Positions 1-10,288 of a DNA stretch of 64,000 nt are shown in pieces (position 1 is the first letter of the stretch; each line of letters opens with the position of its first letter). The notes beneath the pieces are model-generated. The model did no database searches. It was not told the DNA's origin and worked only from the letters and a program-made list of their open reading frames with translations. A program made the position numbers and the translations under genes. This DNA comes from Paracoccaceae bacterium (GTDB taxonomy: Bacteria; Pseudomonadota; Alphaproteobacteria; Rhodobacterales; Rhodobacteraceae): assembly GCA_014872875.1 (NCBI GenBank), contig WKFI01000011.1, positions 186,001 through 250,000 on the forward strand. The letters run 5' to 3'.

Positions 1-434
1 CCGGGCGGCGCGATTGGGCGGATGAGCTGGCGCAGATGACCTGCCTGCGCGCATTGGAGCGATCGGAGAGTTACACGCCTGGTACCCATCTGGATCGCTG
101 GCTGTTTCGCCTGACCCGAAATATCTGGCTGAACGAACTGCGATCACGCCGCGTGCGGCAGGGCGCCGGGCTCGTGGCGGTCGAAGAGACCGACATTTCG
201 GATCCCGCACCGGCAATGGAAACGAATATTCTGGCCCGTCAGGTGTTGGACAAGGTGAACCAATTGCCTGCGGCCCAGCGCGAGACGGTCCTTCTCGCCT
301 ATGTCGAAGGCTATAGCTACAAGGAGACCGCCGAGATCCTCGACATCCCGATCGGCACGGTGATGAGCCGCCTGTCCAGCGCGCGGAAATCACTTGCAGA
401 CCTGGGCGCGGACCGGCAAGGACGGGTCGGATGA
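1..434 (+). CDS. ECF-type RNA polymerase sigma factor, 5'-truncated by window edge
   Basis: Frame is open from base 3 (GRRDWADELAQMTCLRALERSE...); region 2 (LDRWLFRLTRNIWLNELRSRR) and region 4 HTH (LPAAQRETVLLAYVEGYSYKETAEILDIPIGTVMSRLSSARKSL). Confidence 0.9.
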   Translation, partial: GRRDWADELAQMTCLRALERSESYTPGTHLDRWLFRLTRNIWLNELRSRRVRQGAGLVAVEETDISDPAPAMETNILARQVLDKVNQLPAAQRETVLLAYVEGYSYKETAEILDIPIGTVMSRLSSARKSLADLGADRQGRVG

Positions 435-1162
435 CACAGCACCGCCTAATAAGCGATGCCGAGCTGACGGCATATCTGGACGGCGAAGCCGAGCCCGAGC
501 TTCTGCGCGAGATCGAGACGCAGCTGGCCACTGATTCCGAGATGCAGACCCGCCTGTCGGCGTTGGAGATCCCGATGGAGGCATTGCGTGTGGGCTTTGA
601 CCGGCAAGTTCAGACCGCGCCAGCCATGCCACCGCTACCAACCGCAGACCGAAGGCGCTTCGGAGTTGTGCCTTTTGCCAGCGGTTTGGCAGCCGGGTTG
701 GCGATCGCCATGATTGCGGGCTGGTTCCTGCGCCCCGCACCTTGGGAAGGCTGGGCACGTTTTGCGGCGGCCTACCAGACACTGTACGTAACCGAAACGC
801 TGGCCTCGGTAGAGGCAAGCCCTGACGACATTGCAAAACAGCTTTCGGAGCTCGGGCAAAGCTTTGGACTGGATCTGACCCCGGTCACAGCTGTCGATGG
901 TATGGAGTTCAAGCGCGGGCAGACGCTGGGCTTCAATGGCAAACCGCTGGCACAGCTGGCCTTCCTGACCCCCGACGGGGTACCGGTGGCCTTTTGCATC
1001 ATTCGTTCAAATGGCGCTGAGACGACTGCGATGCGCAGCGGGGCCATTCAGGGGCTGGCGGCAGCACAATGGAGCCGGGATGGTTATGGTTTCCTGCTGG
1101 TCGGCGGGCAGGATCAGGCCCTGATCGACCGCGCCGCACAGGACCTGTCCCAACAGATCTGA
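431..1162 (+). CDS. anti-sigma factor, single-pass membrane protein
   Basis: Overlaps the sigma gene stop; N-term LISDAELTAYLDGEAEPEL typical of zinc-finger-like anti-sigma factors; one TM segment. Confidence 0.8.
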   Translation: MTQHRLISDAELTAYLDGEAEPELLREIETQLATDSEMQTRLSALEIPMEALRVGFDRQVQTAPAMPPLPTADRRRFGVVPFASGLAAGLAIAMIAGWFLRPAPWEGWARFAAAYQTLYVTETLASVEASPDDIAKQLSELGQSFGLDLTPVTAVDGMEFKRGQTLGFNGKPLAQLAFLTPDGVPVAFCIIRSNGAETTAMRSGAIQGLAAAQWSRDGYGFLLVGGQDQALIDRAAQDLSQQI

Positions 1163-1304
1163 CCCGGCACCGTTCGGCGGAGCGCTTGTTTCCATGTCGC
1201 AAACGATCCCCGACAAAACCCTGATATTATCCAACCCCTGCCGCGTTCTTGCCCAGATTGGGAGACAGAAAGAACCTCGACACGTACTAGCCGAGGACGC
1301 GCCG

Positions 1305-2210
1305 ATGGACCGACTGACCGAAATGGAAGCCTTCGCCAATGTGGTGGATCAGGGAGGTTTCACTGATGCCGCCAAGAAGATGGGTATTTCGAAATCGGCC
1401 GTCTCGAAACATGTTTCGAGCCTTGAGGCCCGCCTGGGCGCACGCTTGCTGAACCGCACCACGCGTCGCGTCAGCCCTACCGAAATCGGCCTGGCCTATT
1501 ACGATCGCGCCCGCCGGGTTCTGAACGATGCCGGTGAAGCAGACGCGCTGGTGACCTCGATGCAATCTGCACCTTCAGGTCTGTTGCGGATTTCGGTTGC
1601 AACCGATTTCGGCGTCAACCACCTGTCACCCGTCTTGTCGGAGTTTCTGGCCGACTTTCCGGACATCACCGTGAACATGGTGCTCAACAATCGCTACGTG
1701 GAACTGATTTCCGAAGGCTTCGACATGGCCGTTCGGATCGGGGAACTGGAAGACAGCACCCTTCGCGCCCGCAAACTGACCGAGACAAACAAACGCATGA
1801 TCGCCAGCCCGGCCTATTTCGAGAAATACGGTCGTCCCCAGAAAATCGACGATCTGAACGAACACAAGCTTCTGCATTACTCGAACCAGTCCAGCGGCAA
1901 CGTCTGGAAGTTGACCGCCCCATCCGGCGAAAAGCGCCAGGTGCGCACGGCCGGATGGTTGAGCGTCAATGACGGACAATCCCTGTTGAACGCCGCAATC
2001 TCGGGATTGGGGATCGCCTATCTGCCCAGCTACCTCTATTCCGACGCGCTGGAACAGGGGCTGGTCGAAGACGCCATGCCATCACTACCCACCGAAACAC
2101 TGGGTATTTACGCGGTCTATCCGCCGGGCCGGTTCACCCAGCCCAAGGTCCGCGCTTTCATCGACTTTCTTATTCACGCCTTTGCCGACAAGGGCCCCAC
2201 CGATTGGTGA
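1305..2210 (+). CDS. LysR family transcriptional regulator
   Basis: MDRLTEMEAFANVVDQGGFTDAAKKMGISKSAVSKHVSSLEARLGARLLNRTTRRVSPTE; longer upstream start at 1194 less likely. Confidence 0.92.
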   Translation: MDRLTEMEAFANVVDQGGFTDAAKKMGISKSAVSKHVSSLEARLGARLLNRTTRRVSPTEIGLAYYDRARRVLNDAGEADALVTSMQSAPSGLLRISVATDFGVNHLSPVLSEFLADFPDITVNMVLNNRYVELISEGFDMAVRIGELEDSTLRARKLTETNKRMIASPAYFEKYGRPQKIDDLNEHKLLHYSNQSSGNVWKLTAPSGEKRQVRTAGWLSVNDGQSLLNAAISGLGIAYLPSYLYSDALEQGLVEDAMPSLPTETLGIYAVYPPGRFTQPKVRAFIDFLIHAFADKGPTDW

Positions 2211-2257
2211 GACAATTGGAGAAACGGGCCCCGTTTCGTTTCCCTTGGCAAACACCT

Positions 2258-2288
2258 GCCCCGGACAGCGTTCCGGGGCTTTTCTTTT
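2258..2288 (+). terminator. intrinsic terminator after LysR gene
   Basis: GCCCCGGA-CAGCGT-TCCGGGGC followed by TTTTCTTTT. Confidence 0.75.
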
Positions 2289-2297
2289 GGCCTCGAT

Positions 2298-3260
2298 CTA
2301 TTGAACCAAAAGCACCGCTTCGACCCGACGATTTGCCTGCCGCCCGTCCTGGGTGATATTCGACGCTATGGGGGCCAGGTAACCGACCCCATCCGCTTCG
2401 ACCCGCGCAGGCGCGACGCCATGTTGTTCGATCAACCGCGCCCGCACCGCCTGCGCCCGCCGCCGTGACAGGGATATGTTGTCCTGAAGCGCGCCAACGT
2501 CATCGGTATGCCCGACCAAGGCCAAACGATAAGTGTCATTCGCGCTCAAAAACGCCGCCAGGAGCTCCAACGATTGGTATTGGCCGTCACCAAGCTGCAC
2601 CGCGCCGGTTTCAAAGGCCACGTCAGCAAGAACAACATGACCCTCTGCCAAGAGACGTGCCACCAGGTCGGAGGCCGTGCTCTCGGCCTCGTCCACGTCT
2701 TCTGTCGATTGCGGTCGGCTGGCTGGTCTAACCGGCTGAGCAATCGGCGGCGCATCCGGGATCGTGGCAATTGGTTCCGAACCCACGGATATGACCTGTA
2801 GATAAGCGTTGGCTCCGAATTTGCTAACCAAGACGGTAACGACATCCTCTTCGCCTTTTTGCGCGGTGAGGAACCTGTAATCACCGATATCGACCACCAT
2901 GTCGGGGGCCGGAACCACCTCGACACCAAAGCGGAAGTCGAACCCGCCACACTCCCGATCGCCACAGTCCAGAACAATCTTGTATCCCTGCGCCTCTAAT
3001 TGTTCACGCAAGGGTGCCAGGATCTGCAATGTGCTGGCCACCGCGGCCTCAAGCCGCCAACTGCGCCGGTCTACACGGCCTTCGATCATTTGAACCGGAA
3101 CCGCAACTCCGTCAAAGGGCCCGGTTGGGATCGCGTAGCTGTCGAGTGGACTGATCCGTTCGAATAGAGCACGGGCACCGGCGGGCAGGGTCAGATCCGC
3201 CGCCCCGCCGGGCACCGCCCAGGCGAGACCAAGCAGTGTTATGGCCAGCCTCCGGATCAC
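2298..3260 (-). CDS. OmpA family peptidoglycan-associated protein
   Basis: Signal peptide; C-term ...LALVGHTDDVGALQDNISLSRRRAQAVRARLIE. Confidence 0.88.
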   Translation of the reverse strand: MIRRLAITLLGLAWAVPGGAADLTLPAGARALFERISPLDSYAIPTGPFDGVAVPVQMIEGRVDRRSWRLEAAVASTLQILAPLREQLEAQGYKIVLDCGDRECGGFDFRFGVEVVPAPDMVVDIGDYRFLTAQKGEEDVVTVLVSKFGANAYLQVISVGSEPIATIPDAPPIAQPVRPASRPQSTEDVDEAESTASDLVARLLAEGHVVLADVAFETGAVQLGDGQYQSLELLAAFLSANDTYRLALVGHTDDVGALQDNISLSRRRAQAVRARLIEQHGVAPARVEADGVGYLAPIASNITQDGRQANRRVEAVLLVQ

Positions 3261-3829
3261 CGGAATTGCGCGTGGTATTCGTCGTTCGGCTCCATGGCCG
3301 TTGCGCTGGCCACCCGGTTCGACATGTTGAAGAACCCGGTTACATTGGCGATGTCCCAGATATCGCGGTCCGTGAATCCCGCATCCCGCAGGATCTGGCG
3401 GTCCGCTTCTTCGATCTCGGCGCTGGCCGTGGTCATCTTGGCGGCAAAATCCAGCATTGTGCGTTGGCGAAGATCAAGCGGTGCAACGCGATAGTTCATC
3501 ACCAGCATTTCACCCAGTTTCGGATCACCAGACAGCTGCCGCACGGCAGCCCCGTGAGCGACAAGGCAATAAAAGCAGCGATTGATCGAGGACACGACCA
3601 CGGCGATCATCTCGCGCTCAAGCTTGCTGAGACCGCTAGGGGCCAGCATCAGGTCGTTGTACATGCCGGTAAAGGCGTTCAGCTTTTCGATGTCAAAAGC
3701 ATTGGCCTTGAGCACATTCGGCACCATGCCAAGCTTTTCCACGCAGATGTCGAAATACTTCTGCGTCTCGGGCGGCAGCGGGTCCACCATGGGCAGATCC
3801 AAGGCGGTCGGCATCTTCTGATCGGTCAC
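3257..3829 (-). CDS. carboxymuconolactone decarboxylase / peroxidase-related (AhpD-like) protein
   Basis: EREMIAVVVSSINRCFYCLVAHGAAVRQLSGDP motif (CxxC, H). Confidence 0.85.
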   Translation of the reverse strand: MTDQKMPTALDLPMVDPLPPETQKYFDICVEKLGMVPNVLKANAFDIEKLNAFTGMYNDLMLAPSGLSKLEREMIAVVVSSINRCFYCLVAHGAAVRQLSGDPKLGEMLVMNYRVAPLDLRQRTMLDFAAKMTTASAEIEEADRQILRDAGFTDRDIWDIANVTGFFNMSNRVASATAMEPNDEYHAQFR

Positions 3830-3835
3830 GTTCGT

Positions 3836-4564
3836 TCAATCTCCTTGCGGCAAATGTCGATAATGGTACTCTCCCACGCAGGTCATCCCCAGGGAAGCGT
3901 AAAGCCCGTTGGCCCCGTCATTACCCTTCGTACAAATGACCGACAGAGTGTCCGCGCCATTTTCGGCCGCCCAGAAGGCCGCCTGCCGCATCATCCAAGC
4001 GCCCATACCCTGACGACGCTGGTGCGGCAGGATCTCCAGCGCATGAACCATCGCGATACCATCGTGGATACCGCAGAACCCGGCCCCGGCCGGCTTGTCC
4101 TTGTGACGACCAAGAAGCGCAATTTTCGGACACTCGGCCCTGGCCATGATGGCCTGACGCGCAGCCCCGATACCGCCGCTTTCCCAGATTTCTCGACAAA
4201 TCGCCAAGGGCTCCCACACGGCGAAAGTTGTGACCCGGGGGATAACTGTGTCGGTCAGTCGCTCCACCGGGCAGGCCCAAATATTGACCGGATCAAGTAT
4301 CTGGTATCCCCTGTCCGCAAGCTGAGAGTCGAACTTGGTCTGACCGTCACGGATCATGAATTTCGGCCTCTGCCCCAGATCCAGCATGCCGGCCTCGGCT
4401 GCTGTGATCTGTGCTTCCGAGGCGGCATCGGCCTCCAGCGTTGCAGAGGACACACGCGAACCCCCACCCTGCCCTTCGCGCAGAGTGAATGGGCCACAGA
4501 CGACCGTCCGGGCCGCTGGCCAGGTAACATCCACAACTTGATAGAACTTCGGATCCGTCGTCAA
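3836..4564 (-). CDS. GNAT family N-acetyltransferase
   Basis: MVHALEILPHQRRQGMGAWMMRQAAFWAAENGADTLSVICTKGNDGANGLYASLGM. Confidence 0.85.
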   Translation of the reverse strand: MTTDPKFYQVVDVTWPAARTVVCGPFTLREGQGGGSRVSSATLEADAASEAQITAAEAGMLDLGQRPKFMIRDGQTKFDSQLADRGYQILDPVNIWACPVERLTDTVIPRVTTFAVWEPLAICREIWESGGIGAARQAIMARAECPKIALLGRHKDKPAGAGFCGIHDGIAMVHALEILPHQRRQGMGAWMMRQAAFWAAENGADTLSVICTKGNDGANGLYASLGMTCVGEYHYRHLPQGD

Positions 4565-5283
4565 AGCTCAAGCTCCCTGGCCAGTTGCGTCATGGCCGCG
4601 TCTACCCGCGCGCCATCGGTGCCCCGGACCACGACATTCGCGCCAAAGGCACCATCTTTCTGGAACGGGTAGCAGCCAATGGAAAGATCCGAAAACGTCG
4701 CGGCCAACGCCGAAAGCGTTCCGGCGATTTCACCCTCGCCGCGCATCACCCGCAAGGTTTGCGACAGAACCGGGTCACCTCCGGACAAGGTCGGCAACAC
4801 GCTTGCAACCATCGCCTGAAAAACCGATGGGACACCTGCCATGACATGCACGTTGCGCAGGGTGAACCCCGGCGCCGAGGACACCGGGTTTTCAATCAGA
4901 TCGGCCCCGTCAGGGATCCGCGCCATTCGCAGCCTGGCCTCGTTCAGCTCCAGCCCGGTGGTGGCATAGTGTTTCTCGAGGATGGCCCGGGCATCGTCGC
5001 GCACATCCAGATGCGCGCCAAAAGCCTGGGCAATACAATCGGCAGTAATGTCATCATGGGTGGGCCCGATCCCGCCCGAGGTGAAGACATTGTCATAGGC
5101 GTCTGACAATTGCCGGACCGCGAGAACGATAGCATCCGCATCATCGCTGACCACGCGAACCTCCTTGAGGTCGATCCCGTGCTTGGTCAACTCACCGGCG
5201 AGGTAGTACATGTTCGCATCACGTGTCCGGCCGGACAGGATTTCATCGCCAATCACCAACATCGCAGCTGTGGGGTTTGCCAT
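4561..5283 (-). CDS. competence/damage-inducible CinA-like molybdopterin-binding protein
   Basis: MANPTAAMLVIGDEILSGRTRDANMYYLAGELTKHGIDLKEVRVVSDD...VFTSGGIGPTHDDIT. Confidence 0.9.
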   Translation of the reverse strand: MANPTAAMLVIGDEILSGRTRDANMYYLAGELTKHGIDLKEVRVVSDDADAIVLAVRQLSDAYDNVFTSGGIGPTHDDITADCIAQAFGAHLDVRDDARAILEKHYATTGLELNEARLRMARIPDGADLIENPVSSAPGFTLRNVHVMAGVPSVFQAMVASVLPTLSGGDPVLSQTLRVMRGEGEIAGTLSALAATFSDLSIGCYPFQKDGAFGANVVVRGTDGARVDAAMTQLARELEL

Positions 5284-5346
5284 GACCATTCTCCCTCGTC
5301 TTGCGCAATCTTGCGCCGGTGCCCCGGCAGGTATAGGCCAGCACTC

Positions 5347-6048
5347 ATGCGCTTTGAAACCCCTCTTGTCCCCGCCCGGCTGATCCGTCGCTACAAACGC
5401 TTTCTGGCTGATTGCACGCTGGAAGACGGGCGCGAGATTACGGCCCATTGCGCCAATCCCGGATCGATGATGGGGTTGGCCGAACCGGGCATGAAAATCT
5501 GGCTGGAACCCAATGACGACCCGAAGAAGAAGCTGAAATACGGCTGGCGATTGGTCGATCACGAAAACGGCCATTTCACGGGGGTCGATACGTCGGTGCC
5601 GAACCGAGCGTTGAAAGCCGCCTTGCAGGCTCGCCAGATCCCGGAACTGGCCGCCTATGATACCGTGCGGGCCGAGGTCAAATATGGCGAAAAGAGTCGC
5701 ATAGACTTTCTGCTGACCGCTTCGGGCTTGTCCGACTGCTATGTCGAGGTGAAAAGCGTGACCCTGTCGCGCCAGCCCGGCCTGGCCGAGTTTCCCGACA
5801 GCGTGACGGCCCGCGGGACCAAACATCTGGGTGAACTGTCCGCGATGGTGGCCAAAGGGCATCGCGCTGTCATGCTGTACCTGGTGCAACGCAGCGATTG
5901 CGATCGCTTCCAACTGGCGGCCGATATCGACCCAACCTACGCTGACGCCTTTGCCAAAGCTGCAGCCGGCGGTGTAGAGCGGCTTGTCTATTCCACCAGC
6001 ATTTCGCCCGATGCCGTAGATTTGGGGCCGGTTTTGACGGCTGTGTGA
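5347..6048 (+). CDS. sfsA: DNA/RNA nuclease SfsA (sugar fermentation stimulation protein)
   Basis: MRFETPLVPARLIRRYKRFLADCTLEDGREITAHCANPGSMMGL...CYVEVKSVTL. Confidence 0.93.
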   Translation: MRFETPLVPARLIRRYKRFLADCTLEDGREITAHCANPGSMMGLAEPGMKIWLEPNDDPKKKLKYGWRLVDHENGHFTGVDTSVPNRALKAALQARQIPELAAYDTVRAEVKYGEKSRIDFLLTASGLSDCYVEVKSVTLSRQPGLAEFPDSVTARGTKHLGELSAMVAKGHRAVMLYLVQRSDCDRFQLAADIDPTYADAFAKAAAGGVERLVYSTSISPDAVDLGPVLTAV

Positions 6049-6118
6049 CAGTGTGGGGCATCTGTAGCTCTGGCCCTTCGGAGGAATTGGCCTTACATAC
6101 AGAGGACAAGACGCAGCG

Positions 6119-6943
6119 ATGGAGCCCATCTTGAACAGAGAAAACCGCGGCCGCATGACCAAGGACGGCATCCGGATCTATGAACAGGCTGACTTTGCCG
6201 GCATGCATGTTGCCGGCGAACTTGCTGCGCGCATTCTGGACGACATCGCCCCACATGTGTTTCCGGGTCAGAGCACCGGGGAAATCGACCGGCTGATCAC
6301 CCAGATGGTTGAAGACGCAGGCGCCAAATCTGCCACTATCGGCTACAAGGGCTACCAGCACGCCAGCTGTATTTCGGTCAACCACGTGGTCTGCCACGGA
6401 ATCCCGGGGCCGAAAACGCTGAAGGATGGCGACATCCTGAACATCGATGTCACCGTGATCGTCGATGGTTGGTTCGGCGATACGTCTCGCATGTTCGTGG
6501 CCGGAAAACTGCCGCGTAAGGCCGAACGCCTGGTGCAGGTCACCCATGATGCCCTGATGAAGGGGATCGAGATGGTCAAGCCCGGCAATACTTTCGGCGA
6601 TATCGGCCATGCCATTCAAAGCTTTGTCGAAGCGCACCGGATGAGTGTTGTCCGCGATTTCTGCGGTCATGGGCTGGGCCGTGTGTTCCACGCCCCCCCC
6701 AACGTGCTGCATTATGGCCGCCCCGGCACCGGTGCGGTGCTGGAAGAAGGTATGTTCTTTACCATTGAACCCATGGTCAATCTGGGGCGCCCCGAGACCA
6801 AGGTTCTGGCCGATGATTGGACCGCCGTGACCCGCGACAAATCCCTTTCGGCACAGTTTGAACATTCGGTCGGCGTCACTTCGAGCGGGGTCGAGATCTT
6901 TACCCTGTCGCCCGCCGGCAAGTTTCACCCCACTTACGGCTGA
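6119..6943 (+). CDS. map: type I methionyl aminopeptidase
   Basis: GYKGYQHASCISVNHVVCHGIPGPKTLKDGDILNIDVTVIVDGWFGDTSRMF...CGHGLGRVFH. Confidence 0.95.
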   Translation: MEPILNRENRGRMTKDGIRIYEQADFAGMHVAGELAARILDDIAPHVFPGQSTGEIDRLITQMVEDAGAKSATIGYKGYQHASCISVNHVVCHGIPGPKTLKDGDILNIDVTVIVDGWFGDTSRMFVAGKLPRKAERLVQVTHDALMKGIEMVKPGNTFGDIGHAIQSFVEAHRMSVVRDFCGHGLGRVFHAPPNVLHYGRPGTGAVLEEGMFFTIEPMVNLGRPETKVLADDWTAVTRDKSLSAQFEHSVGVTSSGVEIFTLSPAGKFHPTYG

Positions 6944-6964
6944 ACCCTGGGGCTGAGATAGGAT

Positions 6965-7015
6965 GGGGGCGCTGCCCCCCGTCGTGGCCAGCCACGACTC
7001 CCCCGAGGTATTTTG
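6965..7015. repeat. dispersed double-hairpin intergenic repeat, copy 1
   Basis: GGGGGC-GCT-GCCCCC then GTCGTGGC-CA-GCCACGAC then TCCCCCGAGGTATTTTGA; same architecture in inverse orientation at 55012-55060. Confidence 0.75.
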
Positions 7016-7038
7016 AACCAAAAAGAAGCAGGCGCAGG

Positions 7039-7698
7039 TTACAGACCGACCAGCGGTGGAACTTGGTCCATGCGTTGAAACGGCGTGGCGCCGTGCTGGG
7101 TCAGACGTTCAGCTGCGCCCGATGGCGCAAATCCGAGGCAGCGCATACCGGCGCGATGTGCCGCCAGCGCTCCGGTCGGGCTGTCTTCGATGACAACGCA
7201 ATCGGTGGCGTTCAGGTCAAAATGCTCGGCCGCAGCCAAAAACAGGCCCGGATCCGGTTTGGCCGTCTTCAACTCATGGGCCGAGAACATTCGTCCTTGA
7301 AACCTATCCCACAGGCCATTCTGGCCGAGAGTGATCCGCATCTTGTCACGACTGCCATTTGAGGCAACGCAGGTATTGACCCCAGCCTTGTCCAAAGCGG
7401 CCAACAACTCTGAAATTCCATCGATCAGGTCAACTCCCGCCCGAAGCGCGGCGTAAGTCTCGGCATAGACCTCCTCGATCCACGTGTCAGGCAGCTTTGC
7501 GCCTTTGTCACGGGCCTTGGACATCGCCCCGGCCATGGTTGAACCGACAAACAGATCCATGCTCTGTGCCACTGTCAGCTGCAAGCCATAGCGCGCCAGA
7601 TTGTCCACCATGACCTGATTGGACACTGGTTCACTGTCCACCAGGACACCATCGCAGTCAAAGATGATCAGTTTCGGTTTCAGAGAGGTTTGCAACAT
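7039..7698 (-). CDS. HAD-superfamily hydrolase (beta-phosphoglucomutase-like)
   Basis: MLQTSLKPKLIIFDCDGVLVDSEPVSNQVMV... VIEDSPTGALAAHRAGM. Confidence 0.9.
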   Translation of the reverse strand: MLQTSLKPKLIIFDCDGVLVDSEPVSNQVMVDNLARYGLQLTVAQSMDLFVGSTMAGAMSKARDKGAKLPDTWIEEVYAETYAALRAGVDLIDGISELLAALDKAGVNTCVASNGSRDKMRITLGQNGLWDRFQGRMFSAHELKTAKPDPGLFLAAAEHFDLNATDCVVIEDSPTGALAAHRAGMRCLGFAPSGAAERLTQHGATPFQRMDQVPPLVGL

Positions 7699-7790
7699 GT
7701 CCGCATGATCCGCTGTAAAGTTGATCAGACCATCTGGTGAAACCAAGCCAGATGCAAATCCCGGATCAGCAGATCCTTGCCCGGACTGTT

Positions 7791-8351
7791 TCAGGCCGAA
7801 ACACTGCGCCACATCAAGGTGATACTGGTATCACCATAGCGGCGCGTGTCGTGCAGCTCAAACCCGCCGGGCGGGGACATGGGCGCGTTTTCTTCCCACA
7901 CGATCAGCGCCTCATCTGCAATCCAACCACCGGCCACAGCTTGTTTCAGCGCCTTTTCGCCCAGAGCTTTGCCATAGGGAGGATCCAGAAAAATCAGGTC
8001 GTAGGGTGCATCAGGATTGGCCCCCAAACGCGTGGCATCCCGGCGCACGATCGAACAGCTTTCCCCGGCCCGACAGATCCCGACATTCTTGCGGATCAGG
8101 CCCAAGGACACACGCCCGTCATCAACAAAAGTGGCATGGTCGGCACCGCGGGACAACGCTTCCAGTCCCAATGCGCCGGTTCCGGCAAACAGATCCAGCA
8201 CACGGGCGCCGGGAATGACGTCGGTATGGTTCAGCACATTAAACAGGCTTTCCCGGACCCGGTCCGTGGTCGGGCGGAGATGCGCACCTGCATCACCTTT
8301 TCCGACCGGGGCCAAAGCCCGGCCCCGGAAATCGCCTGCGATGATCCTCAC
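7791..8351 (-). CDS. rsmD: 16S rRNA (guanine(966)-N(2))-methyltransferase RsmD
   Basis: MRIIAGDFRGRALAPVGKGDAGAHLRPTTDRVRESLFNVLNHTD...DLIFLDPPYGK. Confidence 0.95.
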   Translation of the reverse strand: MRIIAGDFRGRALAPVGKGDAGAHLRPTTDRVRESLFNVLNHTDVIPGARVLDLFAGTGALGLEALSRGADHATFVDDGRVSLGLIRKNVGICRAGESCSIVRRDATRLGANPDAPYDLIFLDPPYGKALGEKALKQAVAGGWIADEALIVWEENAPMSPPGGFELHDTRRYGDTSITLMWRSVSA

Positions 8352-9559
8352 GCGCGCAGCAGCGGCTTCAGATCGGCTTCTGGATCACCGACAACGGCCT
8401 TGTCTGCCGTCTTGCCACCGTCGATCAACCGTTTGGCAACCATGTAGGCGCGCGGGTCGTTCATGGCATCCACGGCCACCAACTGATCGCCGGTATAGTA
8501 CCAGAAGGACACGGTGCGGCCTTCGCCCTGACGGGTGACCACGTTGTCATAGCCGGTGTTCAGACCAGCGATCTGCAGCTTGACGTCATATTGATCCGAC
8601 CAGAACCAGGGCTTGGCGACATAGTCCTTTTCGGACCCCAGCATATTCGCAGCCACGATCTCGGCCTGATCGATGGCGTTCGGAACACTTTCCAAACGGA
8701 TCCGTTTGCCCTGGTATGGGAAGGAGGCGCAATCGCCCGCCGCCCAGATCACCGGATCCGAGGTCCTGCCATGGGCGTCGGTCTTGATGCCATTGTCCAG
8801 CTCGACCCCGGCCATTTCGGCCAGAGCGGTGGCCGGAACGATGCCGACACCGACGACGACAAAATCCACCTCGATTTCGGACCCGTCGCTCAGCACGGCG
8901 CCCGTCACTTTGCCATCGGTGCCGACCAGGCGATCCAGGCCCACGCCCTCGCGGATGTCGACACCGTGATCCGAGTGCAAGCCGCGGAAGTAATCCGAGG
9001 TTTCAGGTGCTGCAACGCGCTGCAGGATCCGGTCAGCCATTTCGACCAGCGTGACCTGAACACCGCGTTTTGCGCAGACAGCGGCGGCCTCCAATCCGAT
9101 GTAGCCGCCACCCACGATCAGCGTCTTGGCACCTTCGCTCACGGCGGGAGCCATGGCGTCCACATCAGTCAGGCCGCGCACGACGTGCACCCCTTCAAGA
9201 TCACCGCCAATGGCAGCCGGGAGATAGCGTGGATCGGAACCGGTCGTCAGGGCCAGTTGGTCATAGGACAGGACCTCATCCCCAACTGTCACCGTCTTTG
9301 CTGCCGCATCTATTGCGGTCACGCGCTGGCCCAGCTTCAGGGTGATGTTGTTTTCGGCATAAAAGCTCTCGGGGCGCAGGTACAGCCGTTCGACCTCCAT
9401 TTCCCCCAGCAGGTAAGCCTTGGACAGAGGCGGTCGCTGATAGGGCAGCGCCTCTTCTGCGCCGATCAAGGTGATCTCTCCGTCAAATCCGTCCTTGCGC
9501 AGCTTGGCAACCAGCGATGATCCCGCTTGGCCTGCTCCGATCACGATGATGTGGCTCAT
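8348..9559 (-). CDS. FAD-dependent oxidoreductase (ferredoxin/rubredoxin reductase type)
   Basis: MSHIIVIGAGQAGSSLVAKLRKDGFDGEITLIGAEEALPYQRPPLSK... GGGYIGLEAAAVCAKRG; IWAAGDCASF. Confidence 0.92.
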   Translation of the reverse strand: MSHIIVIGAGQAGSSLVAKLRKDGFDGEITLIGAEEALPYQRPPLSKAYLLGEMEVERLYLRPESFYAENNITLKLGQRVTAIDAAAKTVTVGDEVLSYDQLALTTGSDPRYLPAAIGGDLEGVHVVRGLTDVDAMAPAVSEGAKTLIVGGGYIGLEAAAVCAKRGVQVTLVEMADRILQRVAAPETSDYFRGLHSDHGVDIREGVGLDRLVGTDGKVTGAVLSDGSEIEVDFVVVGVGIVPATALAEMAGVELDNGIKTDAHGRTSDPVIWAAGDCASFPYQGKRIRLESVPNAIDQAEIVAANMLGSEKDYVAKPWFWSDQYDVKLQIAGLNTGYDNVVTRQGEGRTVSFWYYTGDQLVAVDAMNDPRAYMVAKRLIDGGKTADKAVVGDPEADLKPLLRA

Positions 9560-9653
9560 GTCACACTTGCCTCCCAACAAAGTAGTGGTCACTGTTTGCC
9601 GGGACCCTATATGCGCATTTAAGCAAAACGCAATCGCAAGAAAGGAATTCGCG

Positions 9654-10145
9654 ATGATTTCTGTAGGAGATTCCCTACCCGATGTCAGCCTGATCAAGTT
9701 AGGTGACAACGGCCCTGAGCCAATCAACATTTCAGAGAAGGCCAAGGACAAAAAGATTGTGATATTCGCAGTTCCCGGTGCGTTTACCGCAACTTGCCAC
9801 TCGGCTCATGTGCCCAGCTTCATCCGAACGAAGGACCAATTCGACGCCGAGGGCGTTGACGAAATCATCTGCGTTTCTGCCAACGATCCGTTTGTCATGG
9901 GGGCATGGGGCGAAGCGACCGGAGCGACCGAGGCGGGAATTACCATGCTGGCCGATGCCGACAGCAGCTTTACCGAAGCTTTGGGCATGCGATTCGATGC
10001 GCCGCCAGTGGGCCTGATCGGACGTTCAAAACGCTATGCGATGCTGGTTGAAAACGGCGTGGTGTCGATCCTAAACGCGGAAGAAAATCCAGGCATGTGT
10101 GAGCTTTCGGCGGGCGAAGGTTTGCTGGACTCGATGAAGGCATAA
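9654..10145 (+). CDS. peroxiredoxin (PRX5/redoxin type)
   Basis: MISVGDSLPDVSLIKLGDNGPEPINISEKAKDKKIVIFAVPGAFTATCHSAHVPSF. Confidence 0.92.
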   Translation: MISVGDSLPDVSLIKLGDNGPEPINISEKAKDKKIVIFAVPGAFTATCHSAHVPSFIRTKDQFDAEGVDEIICVSANDPFVMGAWGEATGATEAGITMLADADSSFTEALGMRFDAPPVGLIGRSKRYAMLVENGVVSILNAEENPGMCELSAGEGLLDSMKA

Positions 10146-10288
10146 ACCGTGGGCAGAAGTCCAACCTGAAGTTTGGTCCGGTTTCCGATCGCGAAACCGG
10201 ACACTCTGTTGTTGTGGACTTGACCGAAACCAGACGCGAGCGCTGAGATCCCCGTCAGATTTCACGTTTAAAGACTGATCAAATACCG

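Noticed and set aside
3236-4672. 478-aa plus-strand ORF
   Set aside because: Antisense to OmpA, AhpD-like and GNAT genes; low-complexity basic composition typical of shadow ORFs in GC-rich DNA
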